Assembly (NCBI GenBank): GCA_016649475.1
Contig: JAENXP010000016.1
Span: forward strand, 1-13,144
Direction: 5' to 3'
Source of the DNA: Burkholderiales bacterium
GTDB taxonomy: Bacteria > Pseudomonadota > Gammaproteobacteria > Burkholderiales > SG8-39
Length of the DNA stretch: 13,144 nt
The notes below the pieces were generated by a model. The model saw only the letters and a list, made by a program, of their open reading frames with translations. It had not been told where the DNA came from and did no database searches. Position numbers and translations under genes: made by a program. This document shows positions 6,060 to 13,144 of the stretch, in pieces (position 1 is the stretch's first letter; the number at the start of each line of letters is the position of its first letter).

Positions 6060-7964
6060 CTACGGCTTTTTTCCCGCACCGAACCAGCGTCCGCGCAGCT
6101 GCGCGAGGCTGGCGAGTATCGTCTTGCCGACCGAGGAGTCGCTCACCTCGGCCGACTCCTGTACCCGATGCTGCTGCAGCAGCTGCGGCGTTTGCCGGAA
6201 CTCGAGATAGCGCAACAGCGCCGACTCGACGTGCTGCTTGAGCTGTTTTACGTTTACCGGCTTGTTGAGGAAGCGGAAGATCTGCGCCTCGTTGATGAGG
6301 CGGATCACCAGATTGGCGTCGGAAGCGTCGGTAAGTACGATGCTCAGGATCTGCGGATTCACCTGCTTCATCAGCTTCAACATCCCGGTTAGGTCCTCGC
6401 GGCTGGCCTCGACCTCGGCGACCACCAGCGCGATTTCCTGCGCCTGCATCGCACTGAGCGCGGACTCGACTCCGTTCGCGTAGAGAACCGGGCAGCGGCC
6501 TCCGACCAGTTCCTTGGTGAAGCGGAAGATTTCCTGGTCATTGTCGATCACCAATACGCCCGCATCCATTTTCTGCGGCAGATCCACCGGCGCGGATTTG
6601 GCGTCGGCAAGCTCGAGCGCGATCGTCACCGCTTCCGCCACGGTTTGCTGCAGTTCCTCGTTGTTCCACGGTTTGCTGATGAAGCGGTAGACCTGGCCGT
6701 CGTTGACCGAACCGACGATGGACGCAAGATCGGAGTAGCCGGTGAGCAGGATGCGCACGCTGGCGGGCGAAATCTCGCGCGCCCGGCGCAGCAGTTCGGC
6801 GCCGGGCATGATCGGCATGCGCTGGTCGCTGACGACCACGTGCATGTGGTATTTCTTCATGAACTCCAGCGCCTTGTTGCCGTCCGTGGTGGCGAACACG
6901 TGGTAGCGCGCGCGGAACATCGACTTCAGCGCCGACAAGATCCGCTCTTCGTCGTCCACCACCAGCATGCGCGCTTTTCTCACGCTGCTGTCGAGGCTGA
7001 TCGCGCCGGCGGCGGCCTCCGCGGTCGCATTCGCGTCCCGGGATGCCGCCAGCGTCTCGGTGTTGCTCCTGATCAGCTGCGCGGCATTGAGCAGTCCCGC
7101 GGCCAGTGGCGCGATGGCAGGCGCCGGAGCCGCCTGCGCGATGCTGGACTCTATCGCCAGCTGGAACGCCACGGCGAATTCGCGCGCGCTCTGGTATCGG
7201 TCTTCGGGTTTTTTCGACAGCGCCCGCTGCAATACCTGGTCTATCAGAGGTGACAGCGCGGGATTGAGTGTAGATGGGTCCGTGGCGCGCTGGTTGAGCG
7301 CCTGCTGCATGACGAGCGCGGGGGTACCGACAAACGGTTTGGCGCCCGTCAGCAGGTTATAGGCGATCACGCCGACCGCGTACAGGTCGGCGGGTATGCC
7401 GATGGGCAGACCGAGGAATTGCTCCGGCGCCATGTAGTGCGGCGTGCCCAGCACATCGCCATGCTGGGTCAATTCAGAGGCTTCGGTATGCGCGATGCCG
7501 AAGTCGCTGATCTTGATCTGGCCGTCGCTGTTCAGCATGATGTTTGCCGGCTTCACGTCCCGGTGCACCACCCCCGCCGCGTGCGCGTGTCCCAGTCCGT
7601 CGAGCAGCTGGCGGATGATTTCGCCGACTTCGCGCAGGTCGTAATTCGCGTGCTGCTGCAGGTGCTGGTGCAAGGTCTTGCCGTGTACCAGCTCCATCAC
7701 GATATAGGCGTGCTGGTCATCCTCGCCGTAATCGTAGATCTGCACGATGCGCGGATGGGCAAGCCGGCCCACCGCTTGCGCTTCATGGCGGAAGCGCGCA
7801 AGCAGATGCTGCAGTTCGTCGTCGTGCAGCGAGGATTTGGCGATCGTCTTGACCGCGACCGCGCGCGAGATCGCCGTGTCGAAACCCTTGTAGACCGCGC
7901 CCATGGCGCCGCGCCCGAGCACGCCCTGAATCTCGTATTTGCCGATTTTGTGCGGATGCGTCAC
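6060..7964 (-). CDS. Ser/Thr protein kinase with two C-terminal receiver (REC) domains
   Basis: The protein has 634 residues from a GTG start at 7964. The Hanks-type kinase domain (about 8-270) is complete: glycine loop GRGAMG (17-22), K39 in VAVK, E61, HRDVKPAN (134-141), DFG (154-156), APE (179-181). An Ala-rich linker (275-330) leads to REC1 (about 332-450), which has acidic pair D337/D338, phospho-Asp D380 in VVVSDQRMP, T408 and K431 in FISKPW. REC2 (about 469-585) keeps D474, T545 and K568 (FRFLNKPV) but has N475 for the second acidic residue and E517 at the phospho-Asp position. No transmembrane segment or PASTA repeat is present, so it should be cytoplasmic. It follows the histidine kinase by 6 bp in the same frame, the likely phosphodonor for REC1. 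Its Ser/Thr substrates are unknown. Confidence 0.93.
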   Translation of the reverse strand: MTHPHKIGKYEIQGVLGRGAMGAVYKGFDTAISRAVAVKTIAKSSLHDDELQHLLARFRHEAQAVGRLAHPRIVQIYDYGEDDQHAYIVMELVHGKTLHQHLQQHANYDLREVGEIIRQLLDGLGHAHAAGVVHRDVKPANIMLNSDGQIKISDFGIAHTEASELTQHGDVLGTPHYMAPEQFLGLPIGIPADLYAVGVIAYNLLTGAKPFVGTPALVMQQALNQRATDPSTLNPALSPLIDQVLQRALSKKPEDRYQSAREFAVAFQLAIESSIAQAAPAPAIAPLAAGLLNAAQLIRSNTETLAASRDANATAEAAAGAISLDSSVRKARMLVVDDEERILSALKSMFRARYHVFATTDGNKALEFMKKYHMHVVVSDQRMPIMPGAELLRRAREISPASVRILLTGYSDLASIVGSVNDGQVYRFISKPWNNEELQQTVAEAVTIALELADAKSAPVDLPQKMDAGVLVIDNDQEIFRFTKELVGGRCPVLYANGVESALSAMQAQEIALVVAEVEASREDLTGMLKLMKQVNPQILSIVLTDASDANLVIRLINEAQIFRFLNKPVNVKQLKQHVESALLRYLEFRQTPQLLQQHRVQESAEVSDSSVGKTILASLAQLRGRWFGAGKKP

Positions 7965-7970
7965 GATGTA

Positions 7971-9725
7971 TCAGACCAGTGGTTCGGTTTCCGCGGGCGG
8001 CTTGAGCGGCAGCCACACGGTGAACCTGGTGCCTTTGCCGAGCTCGGAGGCGACATCGATGCGGCCGCCGTGCTGCGTCACGATCTTATAGGAAATCGAC
8101 AGTCCGAGACCGGTGCCTTTGCCGGCTTCCTTGGTGGTAAAAAAAGGATCGAAGATCTTCGGCAGTACATCGGGCTCTATTCCTTTGCCGTTGTCCGCGA
8201 CTTCGACTGCGACGCCCTCGCCGTCGGCGCGGCTGGTGAGCGTGATTTCACCGTTGGTCGGCTCCAGCACCTGCGCCGCGTTGGTGATCAGGTTCAGAAA
8301 TACCTGGTTGATCTGCGACGGTGCGCAGACTATCGTCGGTATTTCGCCGAAGTGCCTGTTCACATTGATCGACTTGAGCATGTGTCGCGCCAGTCCGAGC
8401 GAGCTCGTGAGGCCGTCGTTCAGGTTGAAGCTGGTCACCTTGCTGCGATCGAGACGGCTGAAATCCTTGAGATTGCCGACGATCTCCGCCATCTCGCCGG
8501 TGCCGAAGAGCCCGTCCTTGACCAGTCCGGTGAGTTCGGTCAACACGCGCCGCTGTTTGAGCCTGCCGAGCAGCGCAGTGGTGCGCGAAAACTGCCGGTT
8601 CAGCGCATCAGGGTCGACCTGGCCTGCGCCGAGCAGCGCCAGCAGCCTCTCGCAATCCATGATCGTGGCATTGATCTGCGGCAGGCGGTCGTCGACTATG
8701 CTCAAGCTGTTCTTCACGTAGGCGAGCGGCGTATTGATCTCGTGAGCGACGCCGGCGACCATCTGACCGAGCGAGGACATTTTCTCCGACTGGATCAGCT
8801 GGGCCTCGGATTCCTTCAGATGGCGCAGCGCTTCCGACAGCTCGTGCGTGCGTTCGATCACGCGCCGCTCCAGGCTCTCGTTCGCCGCTTTGAGCCGTAC
8901 GCCCAGATAGCCGACGCCGATCGGGAGCGCCGCGGCGTACGCCAGCAGGTATACGCGAAACAGTTCCTTTTCCTGCATCGTCGCCTCCAGTTCGCGGTTG
9001 AACGAGAAGGTCATTTTGTCCAGACGCGGGCCGGACGAGAGCGCCGCGACCTTGGCGTACAGTTCCTGCTCCACCGGTTTGTGCTTGAGCAGCTCCTGCA
9101 CCGCGCCCTCGATTGCGTTCGCCTGTTCGCGCTCGGCGCCAGCGGCTGCCAGTTCACGCACTGCGCCCGCGGCCTTTGCCAGGTTCACGGGTGCGGCCGT
9201 CCTGCCCAACCAGTAATACTGCAGCGCCGCCGCCTCCAGCTGGCGCGCCGCCTGCTCGAGCTCCCTTTGCCGCGGATCGCGGCCAGGCGGCGCGCCCGCC
9301 TGGCCGCCGAGCGCGGCAGCACCCGAGAGCGCTGCGTGCAGCGCGATCTTGGTGCTCGCGCTCTCGGTCTGGTGCTTTTCGACGAGGGCGGCTTTCTCCA
9401 GGACGGCCTTGCTCAGCTCGGCCAGACCCTCGCTCAAGGCGGCACTTTCGGCATGCGGTGCGACGGCTCTGAGGCTGGCCAGTGCCTTCCTCGCCGTGGC
9501 CGTGCGGTTGGGCGCCGCCAGCAGGGTCGGGTCCAGTTCGCCGCGCTCGCGCAGAACGTCGATATCCCAGCGGGCGTCGATGTCACGCAAGGTGTCGAGC
9601 AGTGCCGCTATGTCGTTGCGTACGCGCAGGTCGACCGCCTGCGTCTTGTCGTAAAGAAAGGCAAGCGTGGCGATCAGTGCGCAGGCGACGATCGCGGTCA
9701 GCAAATGGCGGAAATTATTCATCAT
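7971..9725 (-). CDS. Membrane-bound sensor histidine kinase
   Basis: The protein has 584 residues. A first membrane segment (about 8-25) and a second (about 258-277) flank a periplasmic region of about 230 residues that is Ala/Leu/Glu-rich and almost entirely helical; it may be a double all-helical (DAHL-like) sensor, which is a guess. A short coiled linker (280-315) leads to the HisKA-type domain with H328 in GVAHEINTPLAYVKNS. The ATPase domain has the N box (N478, N482 in FLNLITNAAQVL), G1 DNGKGI (511-516), the F box FDPFFTT (525-531) and G2 GTGLGLS (537-543). All catalytic motifs are intact. It has no receiver of its own. It is 99 bp after ribE and directly before the STK-REC-REC gene, in the same frame, so the two almost certainly work together. 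I see no convincing promoter in the 99-bp gap. MM at the start leaves two possible initiators three bases apart. Confidence 0.93.
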   Translation of the reverse strand: MMNNFRHLLTAIVACALIATLAFLYDKTQAVDLRVRNDIAALLDTLRDIDARWDIDVLRERGELDPTLLAAPNRTATARKALASLRAVAPHAESAALSEGLAELSKAVLEKAALVEKHQTESASTKIALHAALSGAAALGGQAGAPPGRDPRQRELEQAARQLEAAALQYYWLGRTAAPVNLAKAAGAVRELAAAGAEREQANAIEGAVQELLKHKPVEQELYAKVAALSSGPRLDKMTFSFNRELEATMQEKELFRVYLLAYAAALPIGVGYLGVRLKAANESLERRVIERTHELSEALRHLKESEAQLIQSEKMSSLGQMVAGVAHEINTPLAYVKNSLSIVDDRLPQINATIMDCERLLALLGAGQVDPDALNRQFSRTTALLGRLKQRRVLTELTGLVKDGLFGTGEMAEIVGNLKDFSRLDRSKVTSFNLNDGLTSSLGLARHMLKSINVNRHFGEIPTIVCAPSQINQVFLNLITNAAQVLEPTNGEITLTSRADGEGVAVEVADNGKGIEPDVLPKIFDPFFTTKEAGKGTGLGLSISYKIVTQHGGRIDVASELGKGTRFTVWLPLKPPAETEPLV

Positions 9726-9824
9726 GGCCTATATTTTCGGGACTTGCGCATTCGCCAGGCCGGCCCGGGCAGGGCGGTGTCCTTGTGCCGGCGCGCGAAA
9801 CAAATTCGTCGGACGCTATTCGTG

Positions 9825-10415
9825 CTAAGCGCCGTAATGCTGCAGGCGTTCGATGTAACGCGCGATCAGATCGACCTCGAGATTGACGCGGCTGCCGGCT
9901 GCGAGCTTGTTCAGGTTGGTCACAGACATGGTGTGCGGTATCAGGTTGATTTCAAAGTCGGTGCCGTCCACGCGGTTGACCGTGAGACTGACGCCGTTTA
10001 CGGTGATCGAGCCTTTGCGCGCGATGTACTTGGCCAGCTCCTGCGGTGCGCGTATGACCAGCAGGAAGCTCTCACCCGCCGCCTCGAAACGCGCAACCTC
10101 GCCCACGCCGTCTACATGGCCGGACATCAGGTGTCCGCCCAGGCGGTCGGAAAGGCGCAGCGATTTTTCCAGATTCACTTCGTTGGGCCCGTCCAGCCCG
10201 ACGGTACAGTTGATGGTTTCCTGCGACACGTCCACTTCGAAGCGGTCGTCGTGCAAGGCGATGACGGTGAGGCACACGCCGTTCACGGCGATGCTGTCGC
10301 CCAGGGTCACGTCCGAAAGATCGAGCATGCCCGCGTCTATGGCCAGACGCAGCCCCTGATCGCGCGGCGCGGCCTTGGTGATCTTCCCGATCGAAGTGAC
10401 GATGCCGGTAAACAT
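9825..10415 (-). CDS. ribE: Riboflavin synthase, alpha chain
   Basis: The enzyme has 196 residues and dismutates two molecules of 6,7-dimethyl-8-ribityllumazine into riboflavin and a pyrimidinedione, the last step of riboflavin synthesis. It has two tandem lumazine-binding repeats. The first (1-96) opens with the invariant MFTGIV and contains GDSIAVNGVCLTV (39-51). The second (97-190) opens with GHLMSGHVDG (94-103) and contains KGSITVNGVSLTVN (134-147). Length is normal. It begins 2 bp after the ribD stop codon, so it is cotranscribed and probably translationally coupled. No FMN riboswitch fits in front of it. The next gene downstream is the histidine kinase rather than ribBA or ribH. The name ribC is used for the same gene in some species. 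Confidence 0.97.
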   Translation of the reverse strand: MFTGIVTSIGKITKAAPRDQGLRLAIDAGMLDLSDVTLGDSIAVNGVCLTVIALHDDRFEVDVSQETINCTVGLDGPNEVNLEKSLRLSDRLGGHLMSGHVDGVGEVARFEAAGESFLLVIRAPQELAKYIARKGSITVNGVSLTVNRVDGTDFEINLIPHTMSVTNLNKLAAGSRVNLEVDLIARYIERLQHYGA

Positions 10416-10417
10416 GG

Positions 10418-11506
10418 TTAATTCAGGACCCGCGCGAGTATGCGAAGGTCGCCGCCTATGGTCTGTACATCGGTGAATTGTACCAGCCGCTTGTGCGCAA
10501 GGTCTGCCAGCGCCGGGAGGCTGAACATGCCGCGCGCGCTGTCGCCGAGAATGCCGGGCGCCAGATAGAGCAGCAGTTCATCCACCAGTCCTGCGCCGAG
10601 CAGGGAGCCGTTCAGCTTGAAACCGGCCTCGACATGCACTTCGTTGATTTCGCGGCGCGCGAGTTCGCGCATGAGTTCGGTCAATTCCACCTTGCCGCGC
10701 GCATTCGGGAGCACCACCACCCCGGCGCCCCGCTCCTGCAAGGCGGCAATGGCGGCGTCGTCGCGGACGGCGGCGGCGACCAGCACCTTGCCGCTCTGGA
10801 GCAGCTTCGCCGACAGCGGCAATTCCAGGCGGCTGTCCACCACCACTTTGAGCGGCTGGCGCGGGGTGTCGACCTCGCGCACGTTCAACTGCGGATCGTC
10901 GTCCCTGACCGTGCCGATGCCGGTGAGCACGGCGCAGGCGCGCGCGCGCCAGGCGTGGCCATCGCGGCGCGCGTCCGGCCCGGTGATCCACTGGCTCTGG
11001 CCGTTTGCGAGCGCGGTCCTGCCATCGAGGCTCGCCGCGATTTTCATGCGCACCCATGGCCGGCCACGGCTCATGCGCGCGATGAAGCCGCGGTTGAGCG
11101 CGTGCGCTTCTTCCTGCATCAGCCCGGACTCGACCTGGATTCCCGCGGCGCGCAAGGCGGCGAAGCCGCTGCCTGCAACGCCGGGATTCGGATCCTGCAT
11201 CGCCGCGACCACGCGCGCGATTCCGGCTTCGATCAGCGCATCGACGCACGGCGGCGTGCGTCCGTGGTGGCTGCAGGGTTCCAGCGAAACGTACGCGGTG
11301 GCGCCGCGCGCGGCCGCGCCTGCGGCGCGCAGCGCCAGAATTTCCGCGTGCGGGCCTCCGGTCTTTTCATGCCATCCGGCGCCCACCGCCTGGCCGTCGC
11401 GCACGATCACGCAACCGACGCGCGGATTGGGCGTCGCAGTGAATAGCCCCTTTTCAGCCAGGCGCAGCGCCTCGGCCATGTGCTGCTGATCGACGGGACT
11501 GAACAT
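10418..11506 (-). CDS. ribD: Bifunctional diaminohydroxyphosphoribosylaminopyrimidine deaminase / 5-amino-6-(5-phosphoribosylamino)uracil reductase
   Basis: The 362-residue enzyme carries out steps two and three of the riboflavin pathway. The N-terminal deaminase (about 5-145) has the zinc site H53-A-E55 in GGPHAEILAL and PCSHHGRTPPC (77-87, zinc ligands C78 and C87), plus the substrate-binding TPNPRVGCVIV. The C-terminal NADPH-dependent reductase (about 148-362) begins RPWVRMKIAASLDGRTA and includes SQWITGPDARRDGH and LTGIGTVRDDDPQLNVR. Length is normal for a fused RibD. The ATG at 11506 gives the expected N-terminus; a ribosome site is not obvious. It lies 47 bp after nrdR and 2 bp before ribE. 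Nothing in it looks broken. Confidence 0.97.
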   Translation of the reverse strand: MFSPVDQQHMAEALRLAEKGLFTATPNPRVGCVIVRDGQAVGAGWHEKTGGPHAEILALRAAGAAARGATAYVSLEPCSHHGRTPPCVDALIEAGIARVVAAMQDPNPGVAGSGFAALRAAGIQVESGLMQEEAHALNRGFIARMSRGRPWVRMKIAASLDGRTALANGQSQWITGPDARRDGHAWRARACAVLTGIGTVRDDDPQLNVREVDTPRQPLKVVVDSRLELPLSAKLLQSGKVLVAAAVRDDAAIAALQERGAGVVVLPNARGKVELTELMRELARREINEVHVEAGFKLNGSLLGAGLVDELLLYLAPGILGDSARGMFSLPALADLAHKRLVQFTDVQTIGGDLRILARVLN

Positions 11507-11553
11507 GCAGGCGGCGCGTCAGGGGCGAAAATTCGCCGGAGCCCGGGGCGGCC

Positions 11554-12024
11554 CTAGCGCCGCGCTTTGCGGCCCGGGCGCTTGACCTGCAAAATGGCGT
11601 CGCGGAAATCGTCGACGCGCTGAAAGTCTTCGTATACCGAGGCGAAACGGATGTAGGCGACGTCGTCCATTTTTTTCAGTTCCCGCATCACCAACTCGCC
11701 GATGGTGCGTGACTTGATCTCGCGCTCGCCCAGGGCGAGGATGCGCGCCTCGACGCGGTTGATCGCATCGTCGACGTTGTCGGTCGGCACCGGGCGCTTG
11801 TGCAGCGCGCGCATGAAGCCGGTGCGGATTTTCTCGCGATCATAGGCGGTACGGTAGCCGTTCGACTTGATCACCGTGGGCATGGCGAGTTCCACCCGCT
11901 CGTAGGTGGTAAAGCGTTTGCCGCAATCCTTGCACTGGCGCCGTCGGCGCACGCTGGCCGCATCCTCGGACAAACGCGAGTCGATGACCGCGGTGTCCTC
12001 GGCTTTGCAGAAAGGGCATTTCAC
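11554..12024 (-). CDS. nrdR: Transcriptional repressor NrdR
   Basis: The 156-residue regulator begins at a GTG (12024), giving (M)KCPFC, the invariant NrdR start. The frame is open further upstream but that extension lies inside glyA and is not NrdR-like. The zinc ribbon uses C3, C6, C31 and C34 (KCPFC ... [13 protein letters not shown]); the ATP-cone domain covers about residues 49-139 ([18 protein letters not shown] ... [12 protein letters not shown]). NrdR senses ATP/dATP and represses ribonucleotide reductase genes by binding paired NrdR boxes. The start overlaps the glyA stop in a GTGA arrangement, which suggests coupled translation. The C-terminal tail is very basic (KRPGRKARR). The glyA-nrdR-ribD order is common in Betaproteobacteria. 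No nrd gene or NrdR box was seen in the window. Confidence 0.97.
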   Translation of the reverse strand: MKCPFCKAEDTAVIDSRLSEDAASVRRRRQCKDCGKRFTTYERVELAMPTVIKSNGYRTAYDREKIRTGFMRALHKRPVPTDNVDDAINRVEARILALGEREIKSRTIGELVMRELKKMDDVAYIRFASVYEDFQRVDDFRDAILQVKRPGRKARR

Positions 12025-13144
12025 GATGTTACGGCGACACTTTGCGCAGCGTCCGGGCTGGCGGCCTGCCCGCCGCCATAAACGGGAAACCTCCGGCACA
12101 GCTCCCGGGTCTGCGCGAGCACGCGCTGTTGCACCGTTTCGCTTTGCGGCGCTTCGAGCACATCCGCGATCAGATTGGCGAGCTGTTCCGATTCCGTGAC
12201 GCCGAAACCGCGCGTGGTAATCGCGGGGCTGCCGATGCGGATGCCGCTGGTCACGGTGGGCTTTTCCGGATCGTTGGGAATCGCGTTCTTGTTGACGGTC
12301 ATGTGCGCGCGTCCGAGCGCGTCCTCGGCGTCGCGGCCGGTGATGTTCTTGGCGCGCAGGTCCACGAGGAACATATGGCAATCGGTGCCGCCGGAGACGA
12401 TGCGCACGCCGCGCTCCTGCAGCACGCGCGCCATGGCCCGGGCATTGGCGATGATCTGCGCCTGGTAGGTCTTGAAACCGGGTGCGAGTGCTTCCTTGAA
12501 AGCGACTGCCTTGGCCGCGATGACGTGCATCAGCGGTCCGCCCTGCAGTCCCGGGAACACGGCCGAGTTGATTGCCTTCTCCTGCTCGGCGCCGGCGAGT
12601 ATCAGGCCGCCGCGCGGTCCGCGCAGCGTCTTGTGCGTGGTGCTGGTGACGAAATCTGCGATGCCGATCGGGCTCGGGTACAGGCCGGTGGCGATGAGGC
12701 CGGCGTAGTGCGCCACGTCCGCCATCAGCACGGCGCCGACCTCGTCGGCGATGGCGCGAAACCGTTTCCAGTCGATCACGCGCGAATAGGCGGAGGCGCC
12801 GGTGACGATCATGCGCGGCTTGTGCTCGCGCGCAAGGCGCTCGACCTCGTCGAAGTCGATCACTTCCTTCGCATCGAGACCGTAGGAAACCACGCGATAA
12901 AGCTTGCCGGAGAGATTGACCGGCGAGCCATGGGTAAGATGGCCTCCGTGGGCGAGCGACATGCCGAGGATGGTGTCCCCGGGCTTGAGCGCCGCGATAT
13001 ACACCGCCTGGTTGGCCTGCGAGCCGGAGTGCGGTTGCACGTTGGCATATTCAGCGCCGAACAATTGCTTCGCGCGCGCTATCGCCAGATTTTCCGCCAC
13101 GTCCACCTGGGCGCAGCCGCCGTAGTAGCGCTTGCCTGGATAGC
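12021..13144 (-). CDS. glyA: Serine hydroxymethyltransferase, N-terminally truncated by the window edge
   Basis: The enzyme is PLP-dependent and interconverts serine plus tetrahydrofolate with glycine plus 5,10-methylene-THF. The visible 373 residues begin [19 protein letters not shown], so about 45 N-terminal residues of the usual 415 or so are outside. Recognisable blocks are [40 protein letters not shown], the PLP lysine motif [45 protein letters not shown] and [18 protein letters not shown]. The in-frame ATG at 13106 is internal, not the start. The stop codon overlaps the nrdR start by 4 nt. It supplies one-carbon units for purine, thymidylate and methionine synthesis. Confidence 0.97.
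   Translation of the reverse strand, partial: YPGKRYYGGCAQVDVAENLAIARAKQLFGAEYANVQPHSGSQANQAVYIAALKPGDTILGMSLAHGGHLTHGSPVNLSGKLYRVVSYGLDAKEVIDFDEVERLAREHKPRMIVTGASAYSRVIDWKRFRAIADEVGAVLMADVAHYAGLIATGLYPSPIGIADFVTSTTHKTLRGPRGGLILAGAEQEKAINSAVFPGLQGGPLMHVIAAKAVAFKEALAPGFKTYQAQIIANARAMARVLQERGVRIVSGGTDCHMFLVDLRAKNITGRDAEDALGRAHMTVNKNAIPNDPEKPTVTSGIRIGSPAITTRGFGVTESEQLANLIADVLEAPQSETVQQRVLAQTRELCRRFPVYGGGQAASPDAAQSVAVTS

Noticed and set aside
8147..8153. A7/T7 homopolymer tract (and a similar one near 914-920) as a phase-variation site
   Set aside because: Both encode conserved residues (FFTT of the histidine kinase F box; the KKM region of CoxG), the frames are intact, and seven-base tracts are short for slipped-strand switching.
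9726..9824. FMN riboswitch associated with the riboflavin genes
   Set aside because: The gaps before ribD (47 bp) and ribE (2 bp) are too short for one, and the 99-bp gap after ribE shows no recognisable conserved riboswitch core.
7419..10421. A 1000-codon open frame on the plus strand, antisense to ribE, the histidine kinase and the STK gene
   Set aside because: It is exactly antisense to three well-supported genes, and its translation is Arg/His/Gln-rich without domains. Long antisense frames are expected where GC-rich codon bias removes stop codons from the opposite strand.
12025..12381. Upstream extension of the nrdR frame
   Set aside because: It runs within glyA; NrdR proteins begin with the zinc-ribbon KCPFC, matching the GTG at 12024.

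Overview
The window is GC-rich, densely coded bacterial chromosome. The cluster glyA-nrdR-ribD-ribE in one direction, the high-GC codon use and the protein sequences point to a betaproteobacterium. That assignment is inference from gene order and protein character; no rRNA or other taxonomic marker is present. I saw no tRNA, insertion sequence, phage gene or CRISPR array.

Layout, left to right. (1) 1-768, plus strand: 3' part of an ornithine cyclodeaminase / pyrroline-2-carboxylate reductase family gene, cut by the window edge. (2) 4824 down to 759, minus strand: a tight four-gene operon read as coxD-type MoxR ATPase, malonyl-CoA decarboxylase, coxE-type VWA protein and coxG-type membrane-anchored SRPBCC protein. 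Its last gene overlaps the end of gene 1 tail-to-tail by 10 bp. The cox-type proteins are accessory factors of molybdenum hydroxylases such as aerobic CO dehydrogenase, but no coxM/S/L structural genes lie in the window. A malonyl-CoA decarboxylase between coxD and coxE is the odd element. (3) 4825-5079: divergent intergenic region with candidate promoters in both directions. (4) 5080-5793, plus strand: a cysteine-rich DUF1847-type putative metal-binding protein. (5) 5794-6059: convergent intergenic region with a 22-bp, nearly perfect inverted repeat. (6) 9725 down to 6060, minus strand: a membrane histidine kinase followed by a cytoplasmic protein with a Ser/Thr kinase domain and two receiver domains. 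The two genes are in the same reading frame, separated by one TGA and two sense codons. The second receiver has Glu where the phospho-accepting Asp should be. (7) 13144 down to 9825, minus strand: glyA (partial), nrdR, ribD, ribE.

How the genes work together. GlyA supplies glycine and one-carbon units, NrdR represses ribonucleotide reductase genes, and RibD and RibE carry out the early and last steps of riboflavin synthesis. The histidine kinase/STK pair sits where I would expect further riboflavin genes in many betaproteobacteria. It looks like a self-contained signalling module joining His-Asp and Ser/Thr phosphorylation. The coxD-mcd-coxE-coxG operon looks like a maturation module for an unseen enzyme, linked to malonyl-CoA breakdown.

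The most notable points are the same-frame histidine kinase/STK-REC-REC pair with its Glu-substituted receiver, the decarboxylase embedded in the cox-type accessory operon, and the long inverted repeat. I see no clear evidence for a wholly new defence or mobile system.
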